Below, piece by piece: positions 23,753 through 31,600 of a DNA stretch of 33,264 nt. The notes beneath the pieces were generated by a model. It did not search any database. It had not been told where the DNA came from and saw only the letters and a program-made list of their open reading frames with translations. Location: positions 1-33,264 of the forward strand of contig NZ_CACSJM010000062.1 in NCBI RefSeq assembly GCF_902706185.1, given 5' to 3'. This DNA comes from Roseomonas sp. 18066. Its GTDB lineage: Bacteria; Pseudomonadota; Alphaproteobacteria; Acetobacterales; Acetobacteraceae. Positions within the stretch are counted from its first letter, which is position 1. Each line of letters starts with the position of its first letter. The translations under genes were made by a program, and so were the position numbers.

Positions 23753-25836
23753 GCCGCCTTCTGCTCCATGACGATGCAGCCGCTGCCGTCGATATGCGCA
23801 TCGAAGCTGGCCGAGACGAAGGTCGTCGTCTCCATCTCGGTGATGATCGCAGGTCCCGGCACGCGGGCGCCGGGCAGCATGCTGTCGCGCAGATAGATCG
23901 GCACATCGACATGCGCCTCGCGCTTGCCGTCGAACAGCCGGCGCAGGCCGGAGGGCGCCGGCGCCGCCGAGGGGCTGACCGCCGCCGCCGCTTCCGGCTT
24001 CGCCGCATGGGTCGAGACCAGCACCGACCAGTTCAGCACCTCGATCGCCGCGGCCGGGATGGCGCGGGCGAATTGGCGGGCATATTCGGCCTCGAAATAG
24101 GCGCGCAGCTCGGCGACATCCTCCGCGGTCAGCGCCCGGTTCGGCAGCTCCACCGTGATCTCGTGGCCCTGGCCGACATAGCGCATGAAGGCGATGCGCC
24201 GCTCGAACAGCGCCGCGCCGCGCGCGCCGGGCTCGACCAGGGCGCGCGCCGCCGCCGTCATCTCGGCGAACAGCGAGGAGATCGCCGCGCCGTCGAAGCT
24301 GCCGTCCAGCCGCGCGGGACGCGAGCGGACGATCTCATAGGCCACCGGCGCCGCCAGGAATCCCACCGCCGAGCCGACGCCGGCATTGGGCGGCACCACC
24401 ACCCGCGTCACGCCGACCTTCTCGGCGACGCGCGCGGCATGCAGCGGCGCGGCACCGCCGAAGGCGATCATCGTGTGCTGCGCGATCACGGCGCCCCGCT
24501 CGGCGGCATGGACGCGGGCGGCGCTGGCCATGTTCTCGCAGACCATCTCATAGACGGCATAGGCCGCCATCTCCGGCGACAGGCCCAGCTTCTGCCCCAC
24601 CGCCTCGTCCAGCGCGGCCAGGGCGCGGGCCGGCTCCAGCGTCATGCTGCCGCCGGCGAAGCCCACCGGCTCGATCAGGCCGAGCGCCACATCGGCATCC
24701 GTCACCGCCGGCCGCGTGCCGCCGCGGCCATAGCAGGCCGGACCGGGCACGGAGGAGGCGCTCTCCGGCCCCACCGTCACCCGCTGCATCGCATCGACCT
24801 GGGCGATCGAGCCGCCGCCGGCGCCGATCTCCACCATCTCGATGACCGGGATGCGCAGCGGCAGGCCGGACCCCTTCAGGAAGCGCGCCGTGCGGTCGAC
24901 CTCGAAGAAGCGCGACGTCGCCGGCTCGCCCTTCTCGATCAGGCAAACCTTGGCCGTGGTGCCGCCCATGTCGAAGGACAGCACGCGCTGCTCATTGGCC
25001 CGCAGCGCCACCTGGGCGGCGAAGATCGCACCGCCGGCCGGGCCGGATTCCACCAGCCGCACCGGGAATTTCTGCGCCGTCTCCAGCGCGGTCAGCCCGC
25101 CGCCGGAGGTCACCAGGTAGGTGGCGCCGCGATATTGCCGCGCCTGCAGGGCGGCGGCCATGCGGCCCAGATAGCCTTCCATCAGCGGCTGCACATAGGC
25201 ATTGGCCGCGGCGGTCGAGGTCCGCTCGTATTCGCGCACCTCCGGGCAGACCTCGGAGGCCAGTGTCACCGACACCCCCGGCAGCGCGGCGCGCACCAGC
25301 GCGCCGGCCCGCTGCTCATGCGCCGGATTGGCATAGGCATGCAGGAAGGCGATGGCGACGCTCTGCACGCCTGCCGCCGCCAGCTCGGCGATCAGCCCGG
25401 CCAGCGCCGTCTCGTCCAGCGCCAGCTGCGCGACGCCGCGCGCATCCATCCGCTCCGGCACGGTGAAGCGCAGCGAGCGCGGCACCAGCGGCTTCGGCTT
25501 CTCCAGCTTCAGGTCATACTGGTCGTAGCGGCTCTCGGTGCCGATCTCGAGGATGTCGCGGAACCCCGCGGTCGCGATCAGCGCCGTCCTGGCGCCGCGC
25601 CGCTCGATGATGGCGTTGGTCGCCAGCGTCGTGCCATGGACGAAGACATCGATGTCGGAGAACTGCAGCCCGGCATCGCCCAGCACCAGGGCGATGCCTT
25701 CCAGCACGCCCTCCTCGGGCGAAGCCGGCGTGGTCAGCACCTTGCGGGTGCGGCGCTGCCCCCCGGCATCCAGCACCACATCGGTGAAGGTGCCGCCAAT
25801 ATCGGCGGCGAGGCGAATGGTGGGGGTATCCGGCAA
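23749..25836 (-). CDS. hyuA: Hydantoinase A / oxoprolinase family protein (ATP-dependent)
   Basis: A 695-residue subunit opening with RLAADIGGTFTDVVLD, the hydantoinase/oxoprolinase N-terminal motif, followed by FVHGTTLATNAIIERRGART. The central actin-like ATPase motif is VLSFDMGGTTAKVCLI, then IEMVEIGAGGGSIAQVD. It uses ATP to drive opening of a cyclic amide ring with HyuB. I chose TTG 25836, because GAGGAG lies 7 nt upstream and the IGGTFTD motif then begins at the usual distance. An ATG at 25884 would add 16 residues without a matching ribosome-binding site. The substrate could be a hydantoin, 5-oxoproline or another lactam. Confidence 0.9.
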   Translation of the reverse strand: MPDTPTIRLAADIGGTFTDVVLDAGGQRRTRKVLTTPASPEEGVLEGIALVLGDAGLQFSDIDVFVHGTTLATNAIIERRGARTALIATAGFRDILEIGTESRYDQYDLKLEKPKPLVPRSLRFTVPERMDARGVAQLALDETALAGLIAELAAAGVQSVAIAFLHAYANPAHEQRAGALVRAALPGVSVTLASEVCPEVREYERTSTAAANAYVQPLMEGYLGRMAAALQARQYRGATYLVTSGGGLTALETAQKFPVRLVESGPAGGAIFAAQVALRANEQRVLSFDMGGTTAKVCLIEKGEPATSRFFEVDRTARFLKGSGLPLRIPVIEMVEIGAGGGSIAQVDAMQRVTVGPESASSVPGPACYGRGGTRPAVTDADVALGLIEPVGFAGGSMTLEPARALAALDEAVGQKLGLSPEMAAYAVYEMVCENMASAARVHAAERGAVIAQHTMIAFGGAAPLHAARVAEKVGVTRVVVPPNAGVGSAVGFLAAPVAYEIVRSRPARLDGSFDGAAISSLFAEMTAAARALVEPGARGAALFERRIAFMRYVGQGHEITVELPNRALTAEDVAELRAYFEAEYARQFARAIPAAAIEVLNWSVLVSTHAAKPEAAAAVSPSAAPAPSGLRRLFDGKREAHVDVPIYLRDSMLPGARVPGPAIITEMETTTFVSASFDAHIDGSGCIVMEQKAA

Positions 25837-25843
25837 GGCTGCT

Positions 25844-25849
25844 CTCCTC
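25844..25849 (-). promoter_or_regulatory. Ribosome-binding site that fixes the hyuA TTG start
   Basis: GAGGAG on the minus strand (25849-25844), 7 nt before TTG 25836. No such site precedes the alternative ATG at 25884. Confidence 0.6.
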
Positions 25850-25899
25850 AGGCCCTCAAGCCCCAGGTTACAAGCAATCCACATGCCATCTGTGTGTCG

Positions 25900-25955
25900 G
25901 ACTGCCGTGTCCACCTGGGGACGGCGGGTGACACCGCCCGACGGCAGCACGACCA
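25900..25955 (+). repeat. Conserved core of composite intergenic repeat, copy C
   Basis: GACTGCCGTGTCCACCTGG (25900-25918) and CACGACCA (25948-25955) match copies A and B with 48 nt between the anchors. It lies between hyuA and the MYG1-family gene. It lacks a left hairpin module but has a G5/C5 hairpin immediately to the right. Confidence 0.65.
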
Positions 25956-25957
25956 TT

Positions 25958-25979
25958 GGGGGAGCGCAAGGGCTCCCCC
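25958..25979 (-). terminator. Hairpin after the MYG1-family gene
   Basis: GGGGGAGC (25958-25965) and GCTCCCCC (25972-25979) form a perfect 8-bp stem with a 6-nt loop, 10 nt past the stop of the minus-strand gene. No T-run follows, so termination strength is uncertain. It may also be the degenerate right arm of composite repeat copy C. Confidence 0.55.
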
Positions 25980-25989
25980 GGGATCGGTC

Positions 25990-26952
25990 TCAGCCTTTCG
26001 GCGCCATCGCGGCGGCGAAACCGAGGCTCAGCGCCTTCTGCGCCATGGCCAGCGCCCCCTCGCGCGAGCGGGCGGCGCCGATGAAGCGGCGCAGATGCAC
26101 GAAGACGGCGTCCGCCACGCCGGACGCCTCGGCCAGGGCGGCGTCCTGCAGCCCGGCCCAGCCCTCCGGCAGCGGCAGGCGCTGGTCGAAGCTCTTCGGC
26201 TCCGGCGGCATGGTATCGACCATCCAATTGCCGTTCTGCACCGGATAGATGCAGTAGATCACCGGCAGCCCATGGTCGAAGACCGCGCCCTTCCACGGCA
26301 TCCGCCGGTCCAGCACCAGCACCCGCGCGTCCGAGCCGCGGCCATGCAGCGCCAGCACCTCGGCCGAGGCCACGTGCCGGCCGCGCACCGCATCGACCCG
26401 GCGCCGCAGCACCGCGTCGGCCAGGGCCGCGGCCTCCTGGAAGGCGGCGTCCTCGGCCGCCGGGTCGTCGCCGCCCGGCGCGTCCCAGGCCAGGTTGCAG
26501 TCGCCGATCAGCGAGGCGAGGTCGAGCACGCCGCGGCTGGTCGCCGTGCCGTTGTCGATCTCGTCGATGCGGTAGACCACGCTGCGGTCGAGCTCCTGCG
26601 CGATGGCGGCCGCGAAACCCTTGGCCCCTTCCGGCAGGATGGCGCGCACCGCGGCCTCGCCATGGGTCTGCCAGACCAGGCCGGCGGCGCTGTAGGGCGT
26701 GCCGTCGGGGCGCAGCGGCGCGCCGCGCTGGTGGTGGTCGAAGCGGCTGCGCGCCACGTCGAATTCCAGCCCGACATCGAAGACGATATCGCCCTCGGCG
26801 ATGCGCTTCATGTCGCGGCTGCGCAGCAGCCGGTGGTCGACGCCCACCGCCTGCAGGCCGAGGGCGCGCTTCAGCACCGCATAGGCGAAGGCCTCGTCGC
26901 AATGGAAGCCGCCGCTATGGGTGACCAGCAGGGGGAGGGGCGTGTCTGTCAT
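25990..26952 (-). CDS. MYG1 family protein (UPF0160), putative metal-dependent nuclease/hydrolase
   Basis: A 320-residue protein. It has the MYG1 N-terminal motif THSGGFHCDEAFAYAVL (H12, H17, D19, E20) and the DHH-like triad D72-H73-H74 (RFDHHQRG). Further landmarks are DEIDNG and the C-terminal PVQNGNWMVDTMPP. The family belongs to the DHH phosphoesterase-like group, and eukaryotic MYG1 is reported as an RNA exonuclease; the role in bacteria is not settled. ATG 26952 lies 81 nt from the divergent response regulator. It ends at a hairpin and is unlikely to be functionally tied to the hydantoinase genes downstream. Confidence 0.88.
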   Translation of the reverse strand: MTDTPLPLLVTHSGGFHCDEAFAYAVLKRALGLQAVGVDHRLLRSRDMKRIAEGDIVFDVGLEFDVARSRFDHHQRGAPLRPDGTPYSAAGLVWQTHGEAAVRAILPEGAKGFAAAIAQELDRSVVYRIDEIDNGTATSRGVLDLASLIGDCNLAWDAPGGDDPAAEDAAFQEAAALADAVLRRRVDAVRGRHVASAEVLALHGRGSDARVLVLDRRMPWKGAVFDHGLPVIYCIYPVQNGNWMVDTMPPEPKSFDQRLPLPEGWAGLQDAALAEASGVADAVFVHLRRFIGAARSREGALAMAQKALSLGFAAAMAPKG

Positions 26953-27033
26953 GGGCTGGCTTCTAGACCACCCTGGACAGCTTCGCCACGCTGCGGGAGG
27001 CTGATGCCGCCAGCTTTCCCGGGAAGGTCACCC

Positions 27034-27729
27034 ATGCGTATCCTGCTGATCGAGGATGACCCCGCCACCGCCGACTACCTGGCCAAGGGCCTGGCCGAGG
27101 AAGGCCATGTCGTCGACCGCGCCTTGACCGGCAAGGACGGGCTGTTCCTGGCGCTGAACGAGCCCTTCGACATCATCGTCACCGACCGCATGCTGCCAGG
27201 CCCCGACGGCATCGCCATCACCCGGGCCTTGCGCGCCTCCGGCATCGCGACGCCCGTGCTGATGCTGACGGCGCTGGCCGAGGTCGACCGCCGGGTCGAG
27301 GGGCTGGAGGCCGGGGCCGACGACTACCTGGCCAAGCCCTTCGCCTTCGCCGAGCTGCGCGCCCGGATCCGCGCGCTGGCCCGGCGCCCGGCGCCGGCCG
27401 CCGCTGAGGCCACCGAGCTGGCGGTGGGCGACCTGCGCGCCGACCTGCTGCGCCGCGCGGTGACCCGCGGCACCCGGCCAATCGAGCTGCTGCCGACCGA
27501 GTTCCGCCTGCTCGAATACATGATGCGCCATCCGGGCGAGGTGCTGACGCGGACCATGCTGCTGGAAAAGGTCTGGGACTTCTCCTTCGACCCCACCACC
27601 AACATCATCGACGTCCATGTCAGCCGCCTGCGCCGCAAGCTGGAGGCCGGCGGCGAGCCCTCGATGATCCGCACCGTGCGCGGCGCCGGCTATGTGCTGG
27701 CCCCCGCCCTTGGCGCCGGCCACGGCTGA
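27034..27729 (+). CDS. OmpR-family response regulator
   Basis: A 231-residue two-domain regulator. The receiver has acidic residues E7-D8-D9, phospho-acceptor D51 (IIVTDRMLPGPDG), T79 and K101 (LAKPF). The C-terminal winged helix carries LPTEFRLLEYMMRHPGEVLT and IIDVHVSRLRRKLE, typical of OmpR/PhoB proteins. ATG 27034 follows GGAAGG at a normal distance. The partner kinase starts 4 nt after its stop, so they form one operon. The closest subgroup by eye is CzcR/CopR/TctD-like. The signal is unknown. Confidence 0.92.
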   Translation: MRILLIEDDPATADYLAKGLAEEGHVVDRALTGKDGLFLALNEPFDIIVTDRMLPGPDGIAITRALRASGIATPVLMLTALAEVDRRVEGLEAGADDYLAKPFAFAELRARIRALARRPAPAAAEATELAVGDLRADLLRRAVTRGTRPIELLPTEFRLLEYMMRHPGEVLTRTMLLEKVWDFSFDPTTNIIDVHVSRLRRKLEAGGEPSMIRTVRGAGYVLAPALGAGHG

Positions 27730-27733
27730 GGCG

Positions 27734-29083
27734 ATGCACTGGCCCCGCAGCTTCGCGCCCCGCCTGGCGCTGGCCATGGCCGCCGTGGTGCTGGTGGCCA
27801 GCGTCTGCGGCGCCGGCTGGGGCTGGCTGCGGGCGCAATCGGCGCTGCGCCAGCAGCTGGACCTGGTGCTGGCCGCCGAGGCCGAGGGGCTGATCCGCGA
27901 CTACGAGAATTACGGCCTGGCGGGCCTGGCCGAGGCCACCCGCCTCTACACCCGCCGCCAGGGCCCGATCTTCCTGTCGCTCGCCGCCCCCGACGGCCGG
28001 ATCATCGCCGGCGGCGTGCCGGTGGCGCCAGTGACCTTGCGCGGCTTCGCCACCCTGCCGCGGGCCGATGACGGGTCGGAGATCCGCGCCCTCGGCGCCC
28101 TGCTGCCCGGCGGCGTCAACCTGCTGGTCGCGACCGAGCTGGCCCCGGTCAACCGCGCCGCCGCCGCACTCGCCTGGACGCCGCCCATCGCCGGCGGCGC
28201 CGCCGCCTTGCTCGCGCTGGCCCTCGGCTTCTGGCTGGCCCGCCGGCTGGAGCGCCGCCTGGCCGCGGTCAGCCAGGCGGCGCGGGGGGTGATGGCCGGC
28301 GACCTGACCCAGCGCCTGCCGCAATCCGGCCGAGGCGACGAGTTCGACCGGCTGGCGGCGACGGTCAACACCATGCTGGCCCGCATCGAGACCCTGGTCG
28401 CCGAGCTGCGCCAGGTCACCGACGACATCGCCCATGACCTGCGCTCGCCGCTGTCCCGCCTGCGCCAGCGGCTGGAAGCCGCGGTCGGCGCCGCCCGCGA
28501 CCCCGACGCTGACACCGCGGTGCTGGAGGCGGCGATCGACGACCTGGACGGCATTCTCGCCACCTTCGCCGCCCTGCTGCGCATCGCCCGCGCCGAGGCC
28601 GGCGCCGGGCGCGACGCTTTTTCGGATCTGGACCTGTCCGCGCTGGTCGAAGGTGTCGCCGAGGCCTATGCGCCCGTGGTGGAAGACGCTGGCCGGTCGC
28701 TGGCCACCGAGATCGCCCCGGGCGTCCGCATCACCGGCAGCGCGGCATTGCTGCGCCAGGCGCTGGCCAATCTGCTGGACAATGCCCTGGCGCATGGGGC
28801 CGGCGGGATCAGCATCACCCTCGCCCCCGACGGGTCCTTGTCGGTTGCCGATGAAGGCAGCGGCATCCCCGAGGCCGAGCGGGATAACGTGCAAAAAAGA
28901 TTCTACCGCCTGGACCGCAGCCGCGGCACGCCGGGCACCGGGCTGGGGCTGGCGCTGGTCGCGGCGATCGCGCGGCTGCATGGGGGCGAGCTGGCGCTGG
29001 GCCAGGGGCCGGGCGGGCACGGGTTGGCGGTCAGGCTGCGCCTCGTGCCGGCCCCGCAACGGGATCAGCCGCGAGGGCCGTAG
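27734..29083 (+). CDS. Sensor histidine kinase, HAMP-containing
   Basis: A 449-residue membrane kinase starting at ATG 27734; the open frame before it overlaps the regulator. TM1 (ALAMAAVVLVASVCGAGWGW) is followed by a periplasmic domain of about 110 residues. TM2 (about residues 150-170, GGAAALLALALGFWLA), HAMP (RLAAVSQAARGVMAGDLTQRL) and a dimerisation helix with phospho-acceptor H234 (TDDIAHDLRSPLSRLR) follow. The ATPase domain has the N box (ALANLLDNALAHG), G1 (VADEGSGIPE) and G2 (GTPGTGLGLAL). It phosphorylates the adjacent response regulator. The gene ends 31 nt from a convergent lipoprotein gene. Confidence 0.92.
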   Translation: MHWPRSFAPRLALAMAAVVLVASVCGAGWGWLRAQSALRQQLDLVLAAEAEGLIRDYENYGLAGLAEATRLYTRRQGPIFLSLAAPDGRIIAGGVPVAPVTLRGFATLPRADDGSEIRALGALLPGGVNLLVATELAPVNRAAAALAWTPPIAGGAAALLALALGFWLARRLERRLAAVSQAARGVMAGDLTQRLPQSGRGDEFDRLAATVNTMLARIETLVAELRQVTDDIAHDLRSPLSRLRQRLEAAVGAARDPDADTAVLEAAIDDLDGILATFAALLRIARAEAGAGRDAFSDLDLSALVEGVAEAYAPVVEDAGRSLATEIAPGVRITGSAALLRQALANLLDNALAHGAGGISITLAPDGSLSVADEGSGIPEAERDNVQKRFYRLDRSRGTPGTGLGLALVAAIARLHGGELALGQGPGGHGLAVRLRLVPAPQRDQPRGP

Positions 29084-29114
29084 CTGTTCCTCCCGAGCGC
29101 TGGGGTCGTGGTCG

Positions 29115-29765
29115 TTACGGCTTGGTCGCGTTCGGCGTGACCACGCTTTCGACCGTCCGCACATTCGGGAAATTCAAGGTCGGTGCCGCCGCTGCCGGCA
29201 GCGGACGGCCAGCTGCCTCCTGGATCGCGGGCATCTCCGCGCGGATCAACGACACACCCAGCTCGATCACGCGGTCCAACCTGGCCTCATAGCTTCGTGC
29301 GGTGATGCCGTCGCCCTGTTCAAGGGCATTCATTCGCGACACGCAGAGCGTGAATTGGAGATCGCGAATGAGCTGCAATCCTTGCGATCGATAAAGCATG
29401 GCGCTCGATGAACTCGAGAACGACCGGTTGAACTCGGCAGCGACCGAGGCCGCGCCCTGACCAGCCGCAGGCGCTTCCGCGGCAGCGCGTGCCGCGGCAC
29501 CGAAAGCGCTTGCCACCGCTGAAAGCGCATCCGGCGGCGGCTCCGTGCACACCACTTCCGGGATCTTTCCGTCGTCTTTGTCGTATCTGATCAGAACCAG
29601 CCGCTTCTCGGCGCCGGTAGCAATGACACCGTAATCGGGCCGGCCCTGATGCTCGCCGAAGCGATCCAGCAGAACCGGATTGGCGCCCCGCTCCGTGAAG
29701 AGGCCGGTGCCACAGCCGCCCAGCATCAGGCACGACAGCAGGAGGGTAGCCGGGGACCCGCGCAT
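29115..29765 (-). CDS. Putative lipoprotein of unknown function
   Basis: A 216-residue protein. It has a lipoprotein signal with lipobox L15-G16-G17-C18 (LLLSCLMLGGCGTG), so it should be lipidated and membrane-attached. I see no known domain. The middle has an Ala-rich stretch (ALSAVASAFGAAARAAAEAPA) and a run of six serines (SFSSSSSSA region), then a helical segment with one Cys (LQFTLCVSRMNALEQGD). ATG 29765 has AAGGAA about 8 nt upstream; a longer open frame to 29822 has no support. Its composition is somewhat less G+C-rich than the neighbours. It is convergent with the histidine kinase and divergent from the protease. Confidence 0.75.
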   Translation of the reverse strand: MRGSPATLLLSCLMLGGCGTGLFTERGANPVLLDRFGEHQGRPDYGVIATGAEKRLVLIRYDKDDGKIPEVVCTEPPPDALSAVASAFGAAARAAAEAPAAGQGAASVAAEFNRSFSSSSSAMLYRSQGLQLIRDLQFTLCVSRMNALEQGDGITARSYEARLDRVIELGVSLIRAEMPAIQEAAGRPLPAAAAPTLNFPNVRTVESVVTPNATKP

Positions 29766-30012
29766 GATCGTTCCTTTTATTTCGATATCGGATCGATATG
29801 CGACACGGCAGACCCACGGCAATGCACGCCAACGCGAGCAGGCGCCATTTCTGCCTATTTTCTAGAAACTTACGCCGGCTGAAAGTGCCCTTTCTCCCGC
29901 CTCTCTGAAAACTCTTTCACACGCCGGTCGAACCCGCTCCACCGCCGCCGCCGCAGTCTCCCCCTCGATCCAGGGGCTTTCCCCCCGGCTTCCAAGGATG
30001 GGACCGACCGCC
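29766..30012. promoter_or_regulatory. Divergent region between lipoprotein and periplasmic protease
   Basis: 247 bp, A+T-richer around 29770-29910, and expected to hold both promoters. TTTCTAGAAA (29859-29868) is a perfect 10-bp palindrome about 145 nt before the protease start. I see no convincing sigma-70, sigma-32 or sigma-E type promoter and no coding potential. Confidence 0.45.
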
Positions 30013-31536
30013 ATGACCACCCCCGCCTCTCGCCGTCGTCGCGCTGCCTTCGCGGCTGTCCTCCTGGCCGGCACGGCCCTGGGCGGCGCCGCCAGCTTCC
30101 TGCCCGCCTTCGCCCAGGCCCCGCAGAACCCCGCGCCCGCCATCAACCAGACGACGCCCACGACCGCCGCCCCCATCGCGCTGCCTGGCTTCGGCGACCT
30201 GGTCGCCCGCGTCCGCCCCGCCGTGGTCACCATCACCGCCACCGAGCGCGCCCAGCCCGAGCAGGTCGACAGCCCCTTCCCCGAGGGCTCGCCGCAGGAC
30301 CGCATGTTCCGCCGCTACTTCGGCAGTGAGAATGGCGGCAAGGGCGGCAGCAACGCCCCCACCCAGCGCATGCAGGCGCTCGGCTCCGGCTTCATCGTCG
30401 ATGCCGAGGGCCACATCGTCACCAACAACCACGTCGTGAATGGCGCCACCGAGGTGAAGGTCACCCTCGATGACGGCCGCGAGCTGCCCGCCCGCATCGT
30501 CGGCCGCGACCCCCGCACCGACCTGGCGCTGCTGCAGGTGAAGAGCGACACCCCGCTGCCCTTCCTGAAGCTCGGCAACTCGGATGCCGCCCGCCCCGGC
30601 GACTGGGTGGTCGCCGTCGGCAACCCCTATGGCCTCGGCGGCACGGTCACCGCCGGCATCGTCTCCGCCCGCGGCCGCGACATCCACAGCGGCCCCTATG
30701 ACGACTTCCTGCAGATCGACGCGCCCATCAACCGCGGCAATTCGGGCGGCCCGCTCTTCGGCCTGGACGGCTCGGTGATCGGCGTGAACACCGCGATCTA
30801 CAGCCCCTCCGGCGGCTCCATCGGCATCGGCTTCGCCATCCCCTCCAACCTGGTCGCCTCCGTCGTCGCCCAGCTGCGCGACCACGGCCGGGTCGAGCGC
30901 GGCTTCATCGGCGCCAGCACCCAGCCGGTCGACGCCACCATGGCCCGCGCCCTGCACCTGCCGAAGCCCGAAGGCGCCCTCGTCGCCGAGGTCGAGAAGG
31001 ACAGCCCCGCCGCCCGCGCCGGCCTCAAGCCCGGCGATGTCGTCACCGCCGTCGACACCACGCCGGTGAAGTCGCCGCGCGACCTGGCCCGCGCCATCGG
31101 CGACCTGCGCCCGGGCGTCGACACCACCCTGACGCTGCGCCGCGACCAGGCCGAGCAGCGCCTGTCCCTCAGCGTCGCCGCCCTGCAGGACCGCGAGGCC
31201 GCCAATGCCAGCGAAACCGCGGAATCCGGCCAGCGCGGCCAGCTGGGCATCGCCCTCGCCACCCTGCGCGAGGCCGCCCGCGCCGGCCTCGAGCTGCCCC
31301 GCGGCACCGAAGGCGCCGCCATCGTCAGCGTGCGCCCCGACAGCCCGGCCGCCGAGGCGGGGCTGAAGCCCGGCGACGTCATCACCGCGGTCGGCAACAC
31401 CCGGGTCGCCACGCCGCAGCAGGCGATCGAGGCCATCCGCACGGCGCTGAAGAACAATGAAGGCGCCGTGGCGCTCCACCTGCTGCGCGACGGGCAGCAG
31501 GCCTTCGTGGCGGTGCAGGGGCCGCAGCACGGGTAA
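30013..31536 (+). CDS. degP: Do-family periplasmic serine endopeptidase (DegP/HtrA-like)
   Basis: A 507-residue precursor with a Sec signal (RRRRAAFAAVLLAGTALGGAASFLPAFA, cleavage before QAPQ). The trypsin-like domain has the triad H140 (IVTNNHVVNG), D170 (RDPRTDLALLQV) and S244 (NRGNSGGPLFGLDG). Two PDZ domains follow (about 285-375, with GFIGASTQPV and GDVVTAVDTTPV; about 400-500, with GDVITAVGNTRV). This is the usual Do layout for degrading or refolding misfolded envelope proteins. I prefer ATG 30013; an in-frame ATG at 29998 lacks a ribosome-binding site. The nearby two-component system could control it, but no shared binding site is visible. It ends 2 nt before a repeat-flanked hairpin. 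Confidence 0.93.
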   Translation: MTTPASRRRRAAFAAVLLAGTALGGAASFLPAFAQAPQNPAPAINQTTPTTAAPIALPGFGDLVARVRPAVVTITATERAQPEQVDSPFPEGSPQDRMFRRYFGSENGGKGGSNAPTQRMQALGSGFIVDAEGHIVTNNHVVNGATEVKVTLDDGRELPARIVGRDPRTDLALLQVKSDTPLPFLKLGNSDAARPGDWVVAVGNPYGLGGTVTAGIVSARGRDIHSGPYDDFLQIDAPINRGNSGGPLFGLDGSVIGVNTAIYSPSGGSIGIGFAIPSNLVASVVAQLRDHGRVERGFIGASTQPVDATMARALHLPKPEGALVAEVEKDSPAARAGLKPGDVVTAVDTTPVKSPRDLARAIGDLRPGVDTTLTLRRDQAEQRLSLSVAALQDREAANASETAESGQRGQLGIALATLREAARAGLELPRGTEGAAIVSVRPDSPAAEAGLKPGDVITAVGNTRVATPQQAIEAIRTALKNNEGAVALHLLRDGQQAFVAVQGPQHG

Positions 31537-31537
31537 A

Positions 31538-31599
31538 AAGAAAGCAAGGCTGGGGGGAGGTATCCCCCCAGGCCCCCTTCTATTTCTTCAAGAAAGCAA
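31538..31599. terminator. Hairpin/T-tract repeat module 6, flanked by 10-bp direct repeats
   Basis: The arms CTGGGGGGA (31550-31558) and TCCCCCCAG (31563-31571) pair around GGTA, followed by GCCCCC and TTCTATTTCTT, a diverged form of modules 1-5. AAGAAAGCAA occurs at 31538-31547 and 31590-31599. It lies between convergent genes, and the A-tract plus T-tract layout suits termination in both directions. Confidence 0.75.
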
Positions 31600-31600
31600 A

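Noticed and set aside
23794..27729. A 1311-codon plus-strand frame that ends as the response regulator
   Set aside because: Only the last 231 codons have real domains. The rest is antisense to hyuA and the MYG1-family gene, and the true start is ATG 27034 with a ribosome-binding site.
29866..29895. Sigma-E-like GAACTT promoter before degP
   Set aside because: GAAACTT is present, but no matching -10 element lies at a suitable distance.
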